From: Microvelia longipes
Lineage: Eukaryota; Arthropoda; Insecta; Hemiptera; Veliidae
Reading direction: 5' to 3'
Length of the DNA: 64,000 nucleotides
Assembly (NCBI GenBank): GCA_018340805.1
Contig: JACMZG010001875.1
Span: forward strand, 225,596 to 289,595
Part shown: positions 20,205 to 31,412 of the stretch, piece after piece
Layout: each line of letters begins with the position of its first letter
Position numbering within the stretch: the stretch's first letter is position 1
Program-made: the position numbers and the translations under genes
The notes under the pieces: generated by a model
The model's input: the letters and a program-made list of their open reading frames with translations, nothing else
What the model was told of the DNA's origin: nothing
Database searches by the model: none

Positions 20205-20408
20205 TATTAATAATGTCTGTTTTAGATGAGAATAAGTATTATTGGTATCCGTTTTAGATGAGAATAAGTGTTAATAATATCTGTTTTAGATGAGAATAAA
20301 GTATGATAATATCTGTTTTAGATGAAAATAAGATATATCTGTGATGCGAATAAGTATTAATAATATCTGTTTTAGATGAAAATAAGTATTGATAGTTCTG
20401 TTTTAGTT

Positions 20409-21449
20409 TTTTTAACCTTCATACGGATTTCACAAAGTTGTATATTTCTGTGTGCATATATGTTTGTGTGTGTGTGCATTGTATGTTTGTGGTATGTGGC
20501 ATATTATGTTTGTGTGTATGTGTGCATGTATGTTTGTGTGTATATGTGCATGTATGTTTGTGTGTGTGTAAATGCATGTATGATTGTGTGTATGTGTGCA
20601 TGTATGTTGTGTGTATGTGTGCATGTATGTTTGTGTGTGTGTGTGCATGTATGTTTGTGTGTATGTGTGCATGTATGTTTGTGTGTATGTGTTATCATCG
20701 TAGCTCCCAGCGTATTTATGCTACAAAGTTTTAACTTGGTAAAAATCTATCTTTAGGTTCAGTTGTACTTTTCAAAAAAATACGACTTGAAAAGGCACAA
20801 TAACTCAGCAAAATATCCAAAATTTTGCGCGTCATACAACGCGGAAAAATGTTTTCATCGACTTGATATTTGACATGGCATCGCATGTAGTCATACATAA
20901 GACCAAGTTATGTACCAAGTTTCATCTTATTACAAGCATTAGTTCAGTTTAATCAAAGAAGTTCAAAAATCGAAAAGAAATACAATTGAGATTCAGTACA
21001 AGTATTTTTATTTATTTATTTAATGATTTTAGTACAAGTATTTAATACAAGTATTCAGTACAAGTATTCAGTACAAGTATTTAGTACAAGTATTTTTACA
21101 AGTATTAAGTACAAGTATTTAGTACAAAGTATTTAGTACAAGTATTAAGTACAAGTATTTAGTAAAGTATTTAGTACAAGTATTTGTAAAAGTATTTAGT
21201 AAAAGTATTTTGTACAAGTATTTAGTACAAGTATGTCCCTTTATACACTTAATACGAATACAAATTTCGTTTCAATACGATACGGATATCTACGGATTTT
21301 GTTGAATCATAAAAGTTAGAGACAGCACTTTGTGCCATGTCTGGATGGCCAACCGGTGGAAATAAAATAAAGCAAAATTACTATCTGAAGATGAGCGTAG
21401 CAAATCCTATATAATGAGGAAAAGTTGCGAAGTATCCCGTACCCGATTT
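20409..21449 (-). mobile_element. TE-A copy expanded by microsatellites
   Basis: Minus-orientation TE-A. It shows GTTATCATCGTAGCTCCCAG, the CACGATGAAAC-like segment, GTGCCATGTCTGGATGG and the head (GATGAGCGTAGCAAATCC, then AGTATCCCGTACCCGA). It is swollen by a TG-rich microsatellite (20451-20695, TGTGTGTATGTGTGCATGTA units), expanded from the short CA tract normal for the family. It also holds an AGTACAAGTATTT array (20994-21235). Overlapping 60-126 codon Cys/Val or His/Thr frames here are artefacts. Confidence 0.8.
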
Positions 21450-21452
21450 TAT

Positions 21453-22089
21453 CTTATATTTAACTAAAAGATAATCCTTTTTTTCTGAGAACGTAACGAT
21501 AATTTTAAAGAACTTCTATTAAGAAGGAAATAATTAAAAGTAAGTTTATCCAAATAAATCTTCATTTGACAATTAAAACATCTCAAATAAATTAAAGAAA
21601 AGGTTTATTAATTTGAATGTAATCAAAACAACATGAAATGAAAAGAATCATTCAACAAAGATCAACAGGTGAGCTTTGATAATACAAATGTTAAAACTCT
21701 ACTCAAGTGAGAGTGTGTATTTGTGCGAGAGTGAGCGAGGATTTAAGACTAATACCATTTCACGAAAAAACCTCGTATTTCAAGAGAACGTGTTTCCCAA
21801 ATCCGCCCTCCCCCCCCCCCTCCCCCTCTCTACGCAACCAGTTCTCAGGATATTATAACACTCCCTACTTAGTACCTGAGATAAAAATCGATTTAAGTAT
21901 AATATTAATACATCCGGAAAAGTTAAAACAAAATATACTGTAGACATTAATACAAAATATTAATACAAGCAGGATTAGCAAAAACAATATGACTTATTAT
22001 CTTAACCCAAAAATTGAATTTAGGCGCATTTACAGCAACATTATTCAACCTTATCTCAACTAAAACTGTAAATATTTTTAAACAAAATC
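21453..22089. other. Unassigned sequence
   Basis: No gene. A C10 run lies near 21812. Nothing else. Confidence 0.4.
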
Positions 22090-22598
22090 AGTCTTATCTC
22101 AAACGAACAAATTTTGAGTACAGGCGCAAATTGTTCAAGGGTTCACCTAAATCTGAACCCAACAAAATTGAACACAGGGACAAATTGTAAAGACCATTCA
22201 GCTTTATCTTGACCCAAAGAAAATTGAATACAGGCACAAATTGTAAAAACCGTTTAGTTTTACCTCGACCAAACAAATTAAGTACAGGCACAAAATGTTC
22301 AAAGATTTTTCCAAATGTCAACTTAACGAAATTAAAACAGGGACAAATTTAATCCCGACTCAACGAAATTAAATACAGGCACAAATTGAACGAAGATTCT
22401 TAAAAATATTAACCTAACGATATTAAATGCAGAAAAAAGTGCAAAACCATTCAATTTTATCCCAATCAAAATAAAATTGACTACAGGCACAATGATACAA
22501 AGATAGCCTTTTCTCAACCCGATACAGTTATGTCTTAACCCCGATACAGTTATTTCTTACCCCGATACAGTTACTCAACCGATACAGTTATGTCTCAG
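22090..22598 (+). repeat. Degenerate 50-55 bp repeats, then 22-bp repeats
   Basis: About eight diverged units share AAATTGAATACAGGCACAAA and a following TTTATCTCGACCCAA-like block. From 22507 they pass into four short units of CCCGATACAGTTATGTCTTA. The minus-strand frames over it have no protein family. Confidence 0.75.
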
Positions 22599-22599
22599 C

Positions 22600-24570
22600 T
22601 TTACAAAACACAGGTAAATGCAATAATAAAATAATGAATATTCAATTGTTTCAATAATTAATCGTTAAACTAAGATTTAGTGAATGTTTATGTAGCTTAA
22701 AGCACTCGTAGAGCATAAATAATTAAATTGATCGAATTAAATATTATAAAATATGAAATATTTGTTTCAAATATTTAAATATACAATATGAATATTTTGT
22801 TTATGGAAATTAATTAATAAGAATGTAAACCATGTTATGTGATGGCGGAGAGAGTATTAAGTACACTCAGTCATGACAAGTTGGGTTAGCATTCGCTCCA
22901 GACAAAAGTTTAGAAAACAGACGAATTGATAAGTCAAAGAAGAAGGGTTAAAAAACACTAATTATAGGTTTAGATTCGGTTTTATTTAAAGAACGACAGA
23001 CGTAAGTTTACAACTATACTATGAAAGTAAATAAGCCCAATATTGACGAGAAATAATTAACATGCTGCCTAACTGGTATAAATGAAAGGAGGAAGTTTCG
23101 TATTCGATTAAACAATTTAATCAGATTGAAATGATCATAAAACCATTTTATAAGTCTTCCTTCTCTTTCACCAATATAAACACTCAAAACTCGAGCTATC
23201 CCAATCTAAATAAACTCACGAAAAATAAACTTAAAATCTAGAAGGCGGGGTATTGGGGGGAGGGGGATTTTCACTCACTGCCATCCAAGGGTTACTACCC
23301 TATTGTCTTGCTTTTTCAAAAAATAGAACTAAATCTAGTTTGTTTGGAATATCGTTTGAAAATTGGGGAAGAAAGAATCTGGGTTTGGATTTTCACCCCT
23401 CCCTTACCTTTTTCCCGCTGGGATTTTTGAATTTGTTTATATCACGCGATTTAAGTTACAGAAAGTCTAAAAAGCTGTGTATGGAAATTCCGATGGATTC
23501 ATGTTGAACGAATTTCAATATGAGCAATGCATTGAAAAAAAATAAAGGGAAATTAAAAAAAAATACATACAAAATGAGCGGAATAAGATAGTATTTTGAA
23601 GAAACATAAGGTAATTTAAAAAAAAAAAATAAAATACAACCTTTTTATATTATAAGATATAAAATGTTATTATTATTATTTTCACCTCACTAAGACATTT
23701 GTCAAAACGAAAAAAAATAAACCAAGATCATTAAAAAGACATTAAAGATACAGAGTCAGACAGTCAACTTTTGTGGACATTAAATTAAATAAATAAAAAA
23801 AAATATTAAAAGAAATTAAATCCAAAACACAAACATTTCAAAAATCATATTAGCGAATTTCCAAAAAATATATTATCCCAATAAGAAATTCGTCAATAAA
23901 ACAAACCAAAATAGACAAAAATAAAAACAACTTCAAGGGTAAAGAGTTTTTTTTTGTATCAAACTTTTAAATACCTTTAATCAAAAACCCTTTAGGTATG
24001 ATCGGATTTAAAAGACCTAATATTAGTTAAATCTTTAAAACTATATACATCATTCTATAACGTTAGAAACAAATTAATTTAAAAACATTATTAATATAAT
24101 AATATAAAATGACGTACTAGTTTATACAATCATACACAAATTAAATTATCATAAGGTAATAATTACTTTTTGAAAATTAACAATAAAGTATAGTACGAAA
24201 AGAGTAAAGATCTAGTTGATTAGTATAACCAATAAGGTAAAAACACTTGATTTAAAAATCAAAACCCAAGCCCTACTTCAGATTAAATTAAAATACAGTT
24301 CCCATTGAGTTTTCAAACCCGAAGTCCTTAACATCCCGCCTACCTTTTTTTCAACCATAATCGTTTTTTATTCAGAAGATTCAAACGAAAAAAAGGTGAT
24401 TTGATTTTCTCGCGTTTCATTACTCAGTAAAATGAAATTATTGTTTCTTTTCCCTTTTTCAAATTAATTTGGTTAAACATGTGATATTCGCTTTGTTTTA
24501 TTTCTATTATTCCTTTATTTCAAATCACAGAAGTATTTACTTAATGGAAATACAATGCATCAATTAAATA
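22600..24570. other. Unassigned AT-rich sequence
   Basis: Almost 2 kb without a recognisable gene or repeat. An 84-codon frame at 23253-23507 has no recognisable domain. Confidence 0.4.
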
Positions 24571-24579
24571 TATACAACG

Positions 24580-24832
24580 GGAATCCCGGTGGTGAAATAG
24601 TTAGCTACCGTGGGTCTGCTACCCAGACAGTCCGGGTTCGATTTCTGGCAGAAACTCTAGATTTTTTATGCGAGGGAGAGATAGAGATCCTTGCATGTGC
24701 ACAGCCGGTTGTTTCGAAGGCCTGTGCAATAGCAGGTATTCGTAAAAAATCCTTAATCCTTATAAACCAAAATGTAGCATAAAAAAAAATGGCCTCAATA
24801 GTAGCTAATATAAGGTCCGAGAGCAGGAAAAA
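24580..24832 (+). mobile_element. SINE-3, tRNA-derived
   Basis: The head resembles a tRNA: GGTGGTGAAATAGTTAGC fits an A-box region and AGTCCGGGTTCGATTTCTGG contains the B-box-like GGTTCGATTTC. The body continues GAGATAGAGATCCTTGCATG and ends in A-rich sequence. A 75-codon frame across it is not a gene. Only one copy is in this window. Confidence 0.65.
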
Positions 24833-25149
24833 TTAGTCTGGCAGTTCGACACGTGTTGTTTTAGTTGAAGCTATTAAAACATAAAAATTTGAAACATTGG
24901 AAATCTCCTCAGTCGATTAAACAGAAAAATGCCAGCACTAAGACACATAAGGTAGAAAACTACCTTGTATCTTAAAGAAGTTAGCAAAAAATGGCCAATA
25001 ACGTGGCTTACTTGCTGGGTGATTATCACCTCTGCCTCATTTACTATCAGGCAGAGGTAATAGCTGCCTAATATTATATTAGTGATAGCAAAACTAGACC
25101 TAATATATTTTTTGGATTTTTAATTCAAAGGATAAACTCACTGAGAATA

Positions 25150-25275
25150 TGATAATAACAGCCACACACACATATTAATAGACCACTCAGAAAGTTTAAA
25201 ACTCTTGGAAAGGATAATTCAAGTGAAATTACCATTTCGGGTTCCTACTTTTCCTATACTTCGTACACCGATGGT
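25150..25275 (+). mobile_element. TE-A 3' end fragment
   Basis: Plus orientation. It has an ACACACACA tract, CCACTCAG, AAAGGATAATTC, then ACTTTTCCTATACTTCGTAC corresponding to the terminal hairpin. Strongly decayed. Confidence 0.6.
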
Positions 25276-26230
25276 TAAAATAATTAAAATGTAAAAACCT
25301 GGCTTTAGGTTAATCTTTTGTAATTGAACCTTCGAGAATATAATTAACAACAAGTTTATAATACATTAATTCTTTTTTTTAATTAACATACACATTACCA
25401 TTTAACAAACCATTTTAAAATATTAAAACAACATTATTTTAATTAAAAATTACACCAAAAAAAGATAAGAAATAATTTTACCAAAATATATTATGACAGT
25501 AAATAATATTAAAATAAAATTGCTATCCAAGTAAATATATTATGAGTAAAATATATTTATTTTAAATAATTTGATAATTAGTTAGGCAGTATTAATAGTT
25601 ATTAATAAGATAAATTTCAGTTTATGTGTATACATCGAAAATGAGGAACGGGATAATGCCTAATCCTACCCAATGCAAGAGTTAATCCTGCCAATTTTAA
25701 TCCCATCGGTAGACTTTAATACCTTATATCAAACCTTTTATTATCATATTTACTAATTTAAAAAATAATCAAGTTTGTTAAATCTAATCACCCATGTAAA
25801 TAATTAAATTGATATTGTATAATAACCCTATAACACAAATAATATAATAAGGGTCAATTAACAAATAAATTCTTTCGAAACGAATTAAATTAGAGTTTCT
25901 AATAATAAAATTTTACAGAAAAATTAAACATAATAAATAAATAAAAATATTTTAAAAAATTTTATAAAAATAAATACTTCAATAGTTTAATTAATTAATG
26001 ATTCCAAAAAAATAATTTTAGGCACCATAAAAATATATGGAATTATCTATATGCAATCGATTTCTAGATAGACATAGATTCAGATAGGGGAATATATTTT
26101 GTATATGAATTGAAATAAAACTGGTGAATGATAATTATTCACTAACTTTTCAGCTTCTTTAGTAATTTAATTTTGTCATTTTGCTTTTATTTGTTCAATT
26201 TTTTTTCTTCTATTTCATTATACTTTGTGG
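25276..26230. other. Unassigned AT-rich sequence
   Basis: Very AT-rich, with no gene or repeat family recognised. Confidence 0.4.
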
Positions 26231-26282
26231 TTTAAGACACTGACGATGGTCTGTAAAACTGAAAGCCGGCTTTGTTAAATAT
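26231..26282 (+). ncRNA. Hammerhead-like motif, AGCCGGCU variant
   Basis: Order of parts: AAGACA, CUGACGA, unpaired U, short helix II (GGU...ACU), GAA, AGCCGGCU, U, UGUU. AGCCGGCU is fully self-complementary (8 bp in a dimer, 3 bp plus a 2-base loop in cis). Helix I gives A-U, C-G, A-U and G-U across the predicted cleavage site. About 30 bases downstream is TTTGGAGGAACTG, similar to TGTGGAGAGACTTC in the AGCGCU family. Same architecture, different sequence. Activity is unproven. Confidence 0.45.
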
Positions 26283-27308
26283 AACAAATTATCGTTTGGA
26301 GGAACTGTTTTCAGTTTGTAATTAATTTCTTTTATTGAACAAAATATACTAACGACACTTAGATTGATCTCAATTTAATTAATATTTTGGCTGATTTAGA
26401 AGTTTTACTTTTCATTTTGGAGATAAATTGTCATTAAAATAGTTATTTATATACAACAGCCTATCATGTAATACTCAAAATACAATATACAGAGCCTCTA
26501 TTGTGCACCATAAGGACCAATTTGAGGCAAATCATAGGATAAGATGAAGAGATGGTAACACACATGATAAGTAAGTAATAAATTAATTATCAAGGGTATA
26601 AAAACACACCCACTCGACATACAAATATTTCTATACATGGAGACACGATTATATTTTTAATAGATTGTCCATTTAAACAAATATCAAAGACAAACTTTAG
26701 TATCTCAATCAGATACATAAAGCAATAAACTAAATTTCACAACTAAACTATTAACAAAATAAAACTAGAGTTGATATAACGATATTAAAGGATCAAGGAT
26801 ATGACAGTCTCGAAACAAACCTAGGTCTAAATTATTAGAAACAAATATTTATAACATAAATCAAAAGATACCAAAATTAAGCGTTACAAACTCCATCCAA
26901 ATTTTGTTTGAGTTATATTTGAAATAATTAATATACGAGTTCCCGTTTTAAAGTTATGAAATGTTCTGTTTATTCACTTGTTTAAACAAATTTCAGAAGC
27001 AAAGGTAGGGAGGGGGGTTATTTTCCACCAGAGACGAAATTTTGTCAACCTACGTTTATCCCCCTAGGGAGTTTAAGTAAACTTTCCCTTCCATATATGC
27101 CTTAATATACAGATGGACAACTTAAAGCAAATAAGCACTTAATATAATATTTACATGTTTCCTATCTGTATCAATGTACAGAAGCGCTATACCTAGAAGA
27201 TAGAGGAACAAATGTTTAAAGTTCTATACTTCTATTGGCTTTAATTTTAATTGGCCTAATACCATGTGGTAATATAAAGAAAACTAATTTGTCTCCTCGT
27301 AAATATTT

Positions 27309-27480
27309 CCGGTTCTAAGCAAAGGGGTCACCAAGGGCTTCCTCGGTGCTGCAGTGAATACTTTGAAAGCCTTGGCCTCTGAAAAACGTCTCTTTTACGC
27401 TGATAGCTGTTTTATATTTAAAATTTTTGAAGATCATTTAACGAGAATCAACATTGCTAAAAGGATCCCTGAAGACTAAA
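27309..27480 (+). pseudogene. Possible decayed reverse-transcriptase fragment
   Basis: An open frame reads VLSKGVTKGFLGAA, then LASEKRLFYADSCFIFK and a further 20 residues to a stop. The first block recalls the RT motif GVPQGS.LGP. LFYADS recalls the catalytic YADD, with the second Asp replaced. The spacing between them is shorter than usual. This is suggestive only. Confidence 0.35.
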
Positions 27481-27484
27481 GGAT

Positions 27485-30340
27485 CCCTACGCCGGGTCAC
27501 AAATCCGCGTGTCAAGAACCTAGCTTTCAACACTGTCTGAAGCTGTACATTTTACAGCATTAGTTTCCTGTTCTTACAGACACTAATGCTTTAGTTTCTT
27601 TTTAAGGTCCTTAACATTTTAGTGCCAGTCAGCTTCATTCTATTTTTGGGAGTTAAATAGCGCTTAAACCCGCTTCCTTTTTAGCGGAAGACCTTAGCGA
27701 TTACATCTAATTTTAAAGTATCGGGAAATACGTTGATAAGGAAGTAGGTAATTTTACAATTCCATTAAGATTATATTTGAAAATCTTATAGTTAAGTAAT
27801 GTCCATTTTACAGCCATACTGGCATATAAGATTTTACAGCTACCAGAGTAATCATTTTTAACTTTTTTTGTTAGTTGGGCAGTATATTTTATGTTTATGA
27901 GTCCTTAAATTCCAATATTTTTTACGATTAGTCGAGTTTTACGGCTAATGCGATTTTAAAGTTACTTTTAACGCGTATCGATAAAATTAGGAACAGAAAA
28001 GATAATCGGTCGTAAACGGTAACAGAAGAAATATTAAATTTTTGTAAAGGTATATTTATTGTGAAAAAAAGTCTCCCATAAATCAATTATTAACTGACCG
28101 CTTATAACCTACTTCAAGGCCATCCTTAGCGCTTTTAAAAATTGAATAAAAATGAGGGAGTCATCGCCACTCTCTCATAACCCACAGACATCCAGAAGAA
28201 TAATAGCAATAATAGGTCGCATATAATATTCCCGTTTAAGCTAGCGTGATTAAAAAAAAAAAAGTGCACATTAATTTACACAAAAATCTCAAAAAAAATG
28301 AAATAACTACGAAGTGGAAAAGACCTTTTAGTACTAAAAGTCTTTAAAATCTTTTACACTTTTTTACAGGTTTTTTAATTAATTTTTTTAATTAGTGACA
28401 CCATTTAATACGCTGTTTGGATTAACCACAAAATCTAATCAGTTCTTTCTCTCGTGGAACCAGAATTTTTAAACAAGTTTCATACTTTTTTCTACATATA
28501 CGAATTAACTTTTGGTCCAAGCAGCGGTTTTATATAGGATTATAAAAAAAGTTAGAAGTAGAGCGGGTAAAGATTTTCCTCTAATTATACATAATAAACT
28601 AAACGACTTCTATAAGTACTTTAAAGACAAACATACGGATAGAAACTTGATTTCCTACACAAAACCATCTTAAGAGGTCCTTATGAGTTTTGCATCCGTG
28701 ATACTTAATACTTTTTTTCGATTTTTTGAGATCAGTAGTTGCTGAAATGTTTAATTAAAAAAGTGAGTGTAACGTTTTTTTGCTAATGCAAATCTTTCCC
28801 CTCCTTTTAGAAGGCAAGGAAGAAATTTTACAAAAATACCTTATAAGATTTTACAAAAAAAAACATAAAACCAGCTTTTAACGAAACAGGAGAAACGTTT
28901 TCAATATTTTATCACTACATAAGTCATTTCTTAACTAGTATTAGTATCAATAAACTTCAACCTTATCTCTAAGTGTATATTTATTTAAATATTAAAATTT
29001 AACTACTCCCTTGAATATTCAAATATATACGTGGTAAAAACCGTTAAAGAGATAGTTATTTATTCCACCGCTAAACACCAAGGGAGCGCTAGTAGTTAGT
29101 AACTCCCAAGAGGCTACTAAATTAATTTTAGTAACACTACTTTCTAGCTATGAAGATTCTTACTATACTAATATGGCGACTTCATTTAAGCAGTAGAAGT
29201 TTACATAACAAATTTTAACCATTAGCAATTTTAATGTGAAAATAGTCTCTCAGCAAAAATTGTTAGTTATTGGCAAAGAGGATTCGACTCCACATAAGGA
29301 CATCATCATTACCGTAATGTTGGCTAAGAGATACTTATAGAGTTATAAATTAAACTTTATGACACATTAATGTAACTTTATTTGAGCAATATAATGTAGA
29401 AGAGGCTGCTAAATATGAAAGCTTTCTTATTTCACAAATCAAGCATCTCAGAAAATATTGAACGGGCAGAATTCTTAACTCACATTCTTCAAAAAACTGC
29501 TACGCCACAGGTGGTCCAAGCATTTTGGTCTCATAACACTTGAACCTGATATAGAACTTAATCGAAACATTTTTCTAAGGAAATGCGAATTTTAATGATA
29601 TGCTAACCCAAGGTTTAAATGGTACCAAAAGAAATGATGTTGGAAGAATGGGCATACTTTTGAACAACATAACTAGCCAGCCAAAACTTGTGGGGGGACA
29701 TCCCAAACAGGTGATGTTTCACAAACTTTAAGGGAAAAAACTACTTTGTCAGAGAAGGTGAGTGTTTTCCAGGGTGGGTGCGGAGCGGCCCCCGTTTACG
29801 GAACTTATAATCTATCCGTATTCTTTGAAAAATCTAGAAAGATTTACTAAGTCAAACTATTACTGATCAGAGTAACTGAAAAATTCAAGCATCCTAAAGT
29901 AAATTCGCCAGCAGTATTTTTGAATATTTCTATAAAAAGCTAATTTCAAAGCATCGTCGTCATTGGTTTTGACACCAATGACCTGACCTAGTGACAAAGA
30001 CCCTCTTACCGATTTTTAAGAAATTCGCTGAATCAAGAACTAATTAAGATAAAAATCTGCTGTATTACCAAGTGTTTTGTACACCGACTTAATTCACCTT
30101 TACCCGAACTCTTAAAATAAAATAATAGTGAATTTGTTCTTTGGGCGATCTATCTAAGATACATATCATTTAATTCCATTTCCAATCATATGAATAACTC
30201 AAACCCGTTTCAATAATTATGTCAGTTAGTCACGGTATGACACTTTCCGGGAATGCAAAAGCGCGTAACACTCTTATGATGACATAAATTATAATAAATA
30301 TTAAATAAGAAAAATTGTTGGAGTGCATCTACAGAAAATG
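27485..30340. other. Intronic sequence, two decayed motif relatives
   Basis: AT-rich and non-coding, probably Lar intron. Two strongly decayed relatives of the AGCGCU repeat lie on the minus strand, about 28063-28136 (GGAUGGCCUU, GUAGGUU, then AUAAGCGG) and 29236-29310 (AUGAUGUCCUUAUGUGGA, then CUCUUUGCCAAUAAC). Their core boxes are destroyed. No Ig-domain exon was found here. Confidence 0.5.
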
Positions 30341-30358
30341 AAGTATTGAATAACTTAC

Positions 30359-30524
30359 CTTCATAAACGCTTAGAGTTGCCTCAGCCGAAACCGGATCCC
30401 CAACACCATTTTCAGCGATACATTCGTACGTGGCATCGTCTCGGTTTGGTCTAACTGGTTCTATTCTAAGCAAGGATCCACCTGGATACTCCACAATGGC
30501 GTAACGACTTTGAGCACCGCTCAC
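30359..30524 (-). CDS. Lar receptor phosphatase exon, Ig1 second half
   Basis: Minus-strand internal exon of 166 bp (55 codons plus one base). It translates as VSGAQSRYAIVEYPGGSLLR, then IEPVRPNRDDATYECIAENG and VGDPVSAEATLSVYE. This matches the first Ig domain of leukocyte-antigen-related (Lar) receptor tyrosine phosphatases: the D.A.YEC.AENGVGD motif carries the second disulfide Cys. Splicing: the acceptor TTTGTGTCAG precedes GTG AGC, and the exon ends with the first G of a Gly codon before the donor GTAAGT (perfect). Known role: Lar is a membrane phosphatase guiding axons and synapse growth, and its Ig domains bind heparan sulfate proteoglycans. The next exon is not seen. Confidence 0.92.
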
Positions 30525-30654
30525 CTGACACAAAGAACGACTTAAAAGTTATAAACAAAAAGGGACATTTCAACAGAAAATCTTTCATAGCAAAGCGTAT
30601 TAGTAGATGATCGAGTGCTTATACGACATCGTATAAACACTCGATTTTGGGACA

Positions 30655-30838
30655 AAAGACCTCGTGTCCGCAGCCAAGCCTATGATCTTAGTTTCTTTGA
30701 ATATCAATTGTTGTAAAAGATTTCTCCAAACAAAATTGGAGTAAGGTTGAAGTGCATAGTAGATGCGACTTTTTTTTGGTATTGTTTCGTAGGATGAATA
30801 CCGAATGGGACGAAAGGCCCTAAAACGGCCAATTATTT
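30655..30838 (+). mobile_element. SINE-1 copy in Lar intron
   Basis: Plus orientation, diverged. GACCTCGTGTCCGCAGCCAA corresponds to the B-box region. Then come TTGTTGTAAAAGATTTCTCC, GTAGATGCGACTT and GACGAAAGGCCCTAAAACGG. It lies in the 763-bp intron between the two Lar exons. Confidence 0.7.
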
Positions 30839-30979
30839 ATTATGTATAACAACCTAACAAAAGGTCAATATAAAAATAGAGAAGAAGACGATAAACGATC
30901 ATTTAACAATTTAAAAGACAGATCATCTTAACATATTATCAGTAAGACTCATCCATCGTCCTCCCTTTTGTCAACGGAT

Positions 30980-31023
30980 TAGCACTGATGATGGCTTTAT
31001 GTTATGTTGAAAGCGCTTTGCTA
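30980..31023 (+). ncRNA. Hammerhead-like motif in Lar intron, AGCGCU family
   Basis: Plus strand, antisense to Lar: UAGCA, CUGAUGA, U, helix II GGCUU / UAUGUU / AUGUU (one mismatch), GAA, AGCGCU, U, UGCUA. Helix I is 5 Watson-Crick pairs, identical to the 20045 copy. The downstream TTGGAGCGGCATTTTC is a diverged family tail. It would be in a Lar antisense transcript, not in Lar pre-mRNA. Confidence 0.55.
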
Positions 31024-31287
31024 TAAAATATATATATTCTTTGGAGCGGCATTTTCTTTAAGATGAACTCCATTAACGGTCACCTCTGCAATTAAAAAGT
31101 TATTCCAACATAAATGAAGTGCTAATCTGTTCAGCCAACTACATCAACATATCAGCCTATTCATCAATAAATCAATATATAACATTTTTATTACAATTTA
31201 CCACCCATCTTCAACCCTTAGCAAACCTAAAATATAATAATAAAACTCCCCTTGTTAATTTACTTAAAAGCAGAATTTAATAATCAC

Positions 31288-31412
31288 CTTTTTGCCATTT
31301 TTAGTCCAAACAATTTTAGGCGGTGGATCACCTCTAGCCTCACAGTAAAAAGCAGCAATGCCCTTTTCTCTTACAGCTTGGTTTCTCGGCCTCTCCGTTA
31401 TCTTTGGAGGAT
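31288..31412 (-). CDS. Lar receptor phosphatase exon, Ig1 first half
   Basis: Minus-strand internal exon of 125 bp. It translates as (D)PPKITERPRNQAVREKGI, then AAFYCEARGDPPPKIVWTKN and GKK. The FYC Cys and the IVW Trp are the canonical Ig-fold residues. The donor is AAG/GTGATT and the acceptor TTTGTTTCAG. The exon begins with the last two bases of an Asp codon and ends on a codon boundary, matching the phase of the next exon, which starts VSG. Lar proteins read PP.I...P.(N/D)Q.V..GG.A.F.C.A.GDPPP.I.W.KNGKK here. The upstream signal-peptide exon is not visible in the remaining 32 kb. Confidence 0.92.

Larger units (their letters stand above)
19691..20408 (+). repeat. 32-bp tandem array split by an insertion
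   Basis: The unit contains TTTTAGATGAGAATAAGTAT followed by TGATAATATCTG. About ten units lie at 19691-20003 and about six at 20205-20408, with small indels. The array is interrupted by a 201-bp insertion at 20004-20204 bounded by a target-site duplication. Confidence 0.9.

Noticed and set aside
20376..20756. Overlapping Cys/Val-rich and His/Thr-rich frames on both strands
   Set aside because: They follow from a TG/CA microsatellite expanded inside a TE-A copy.
28063..29310. Functional hammerheads at 28.1 and 29.2 kb
   Set aside because: They are recognisable family relatives, but both conserved boxes are mutated.
1..30221. Next Lar exon (Ig2) downstream of the two found
   Set aside because: I looked for the conserved Ig2 sequence on the minus strand by eye and saw none; a TBLASTN search would settle it.
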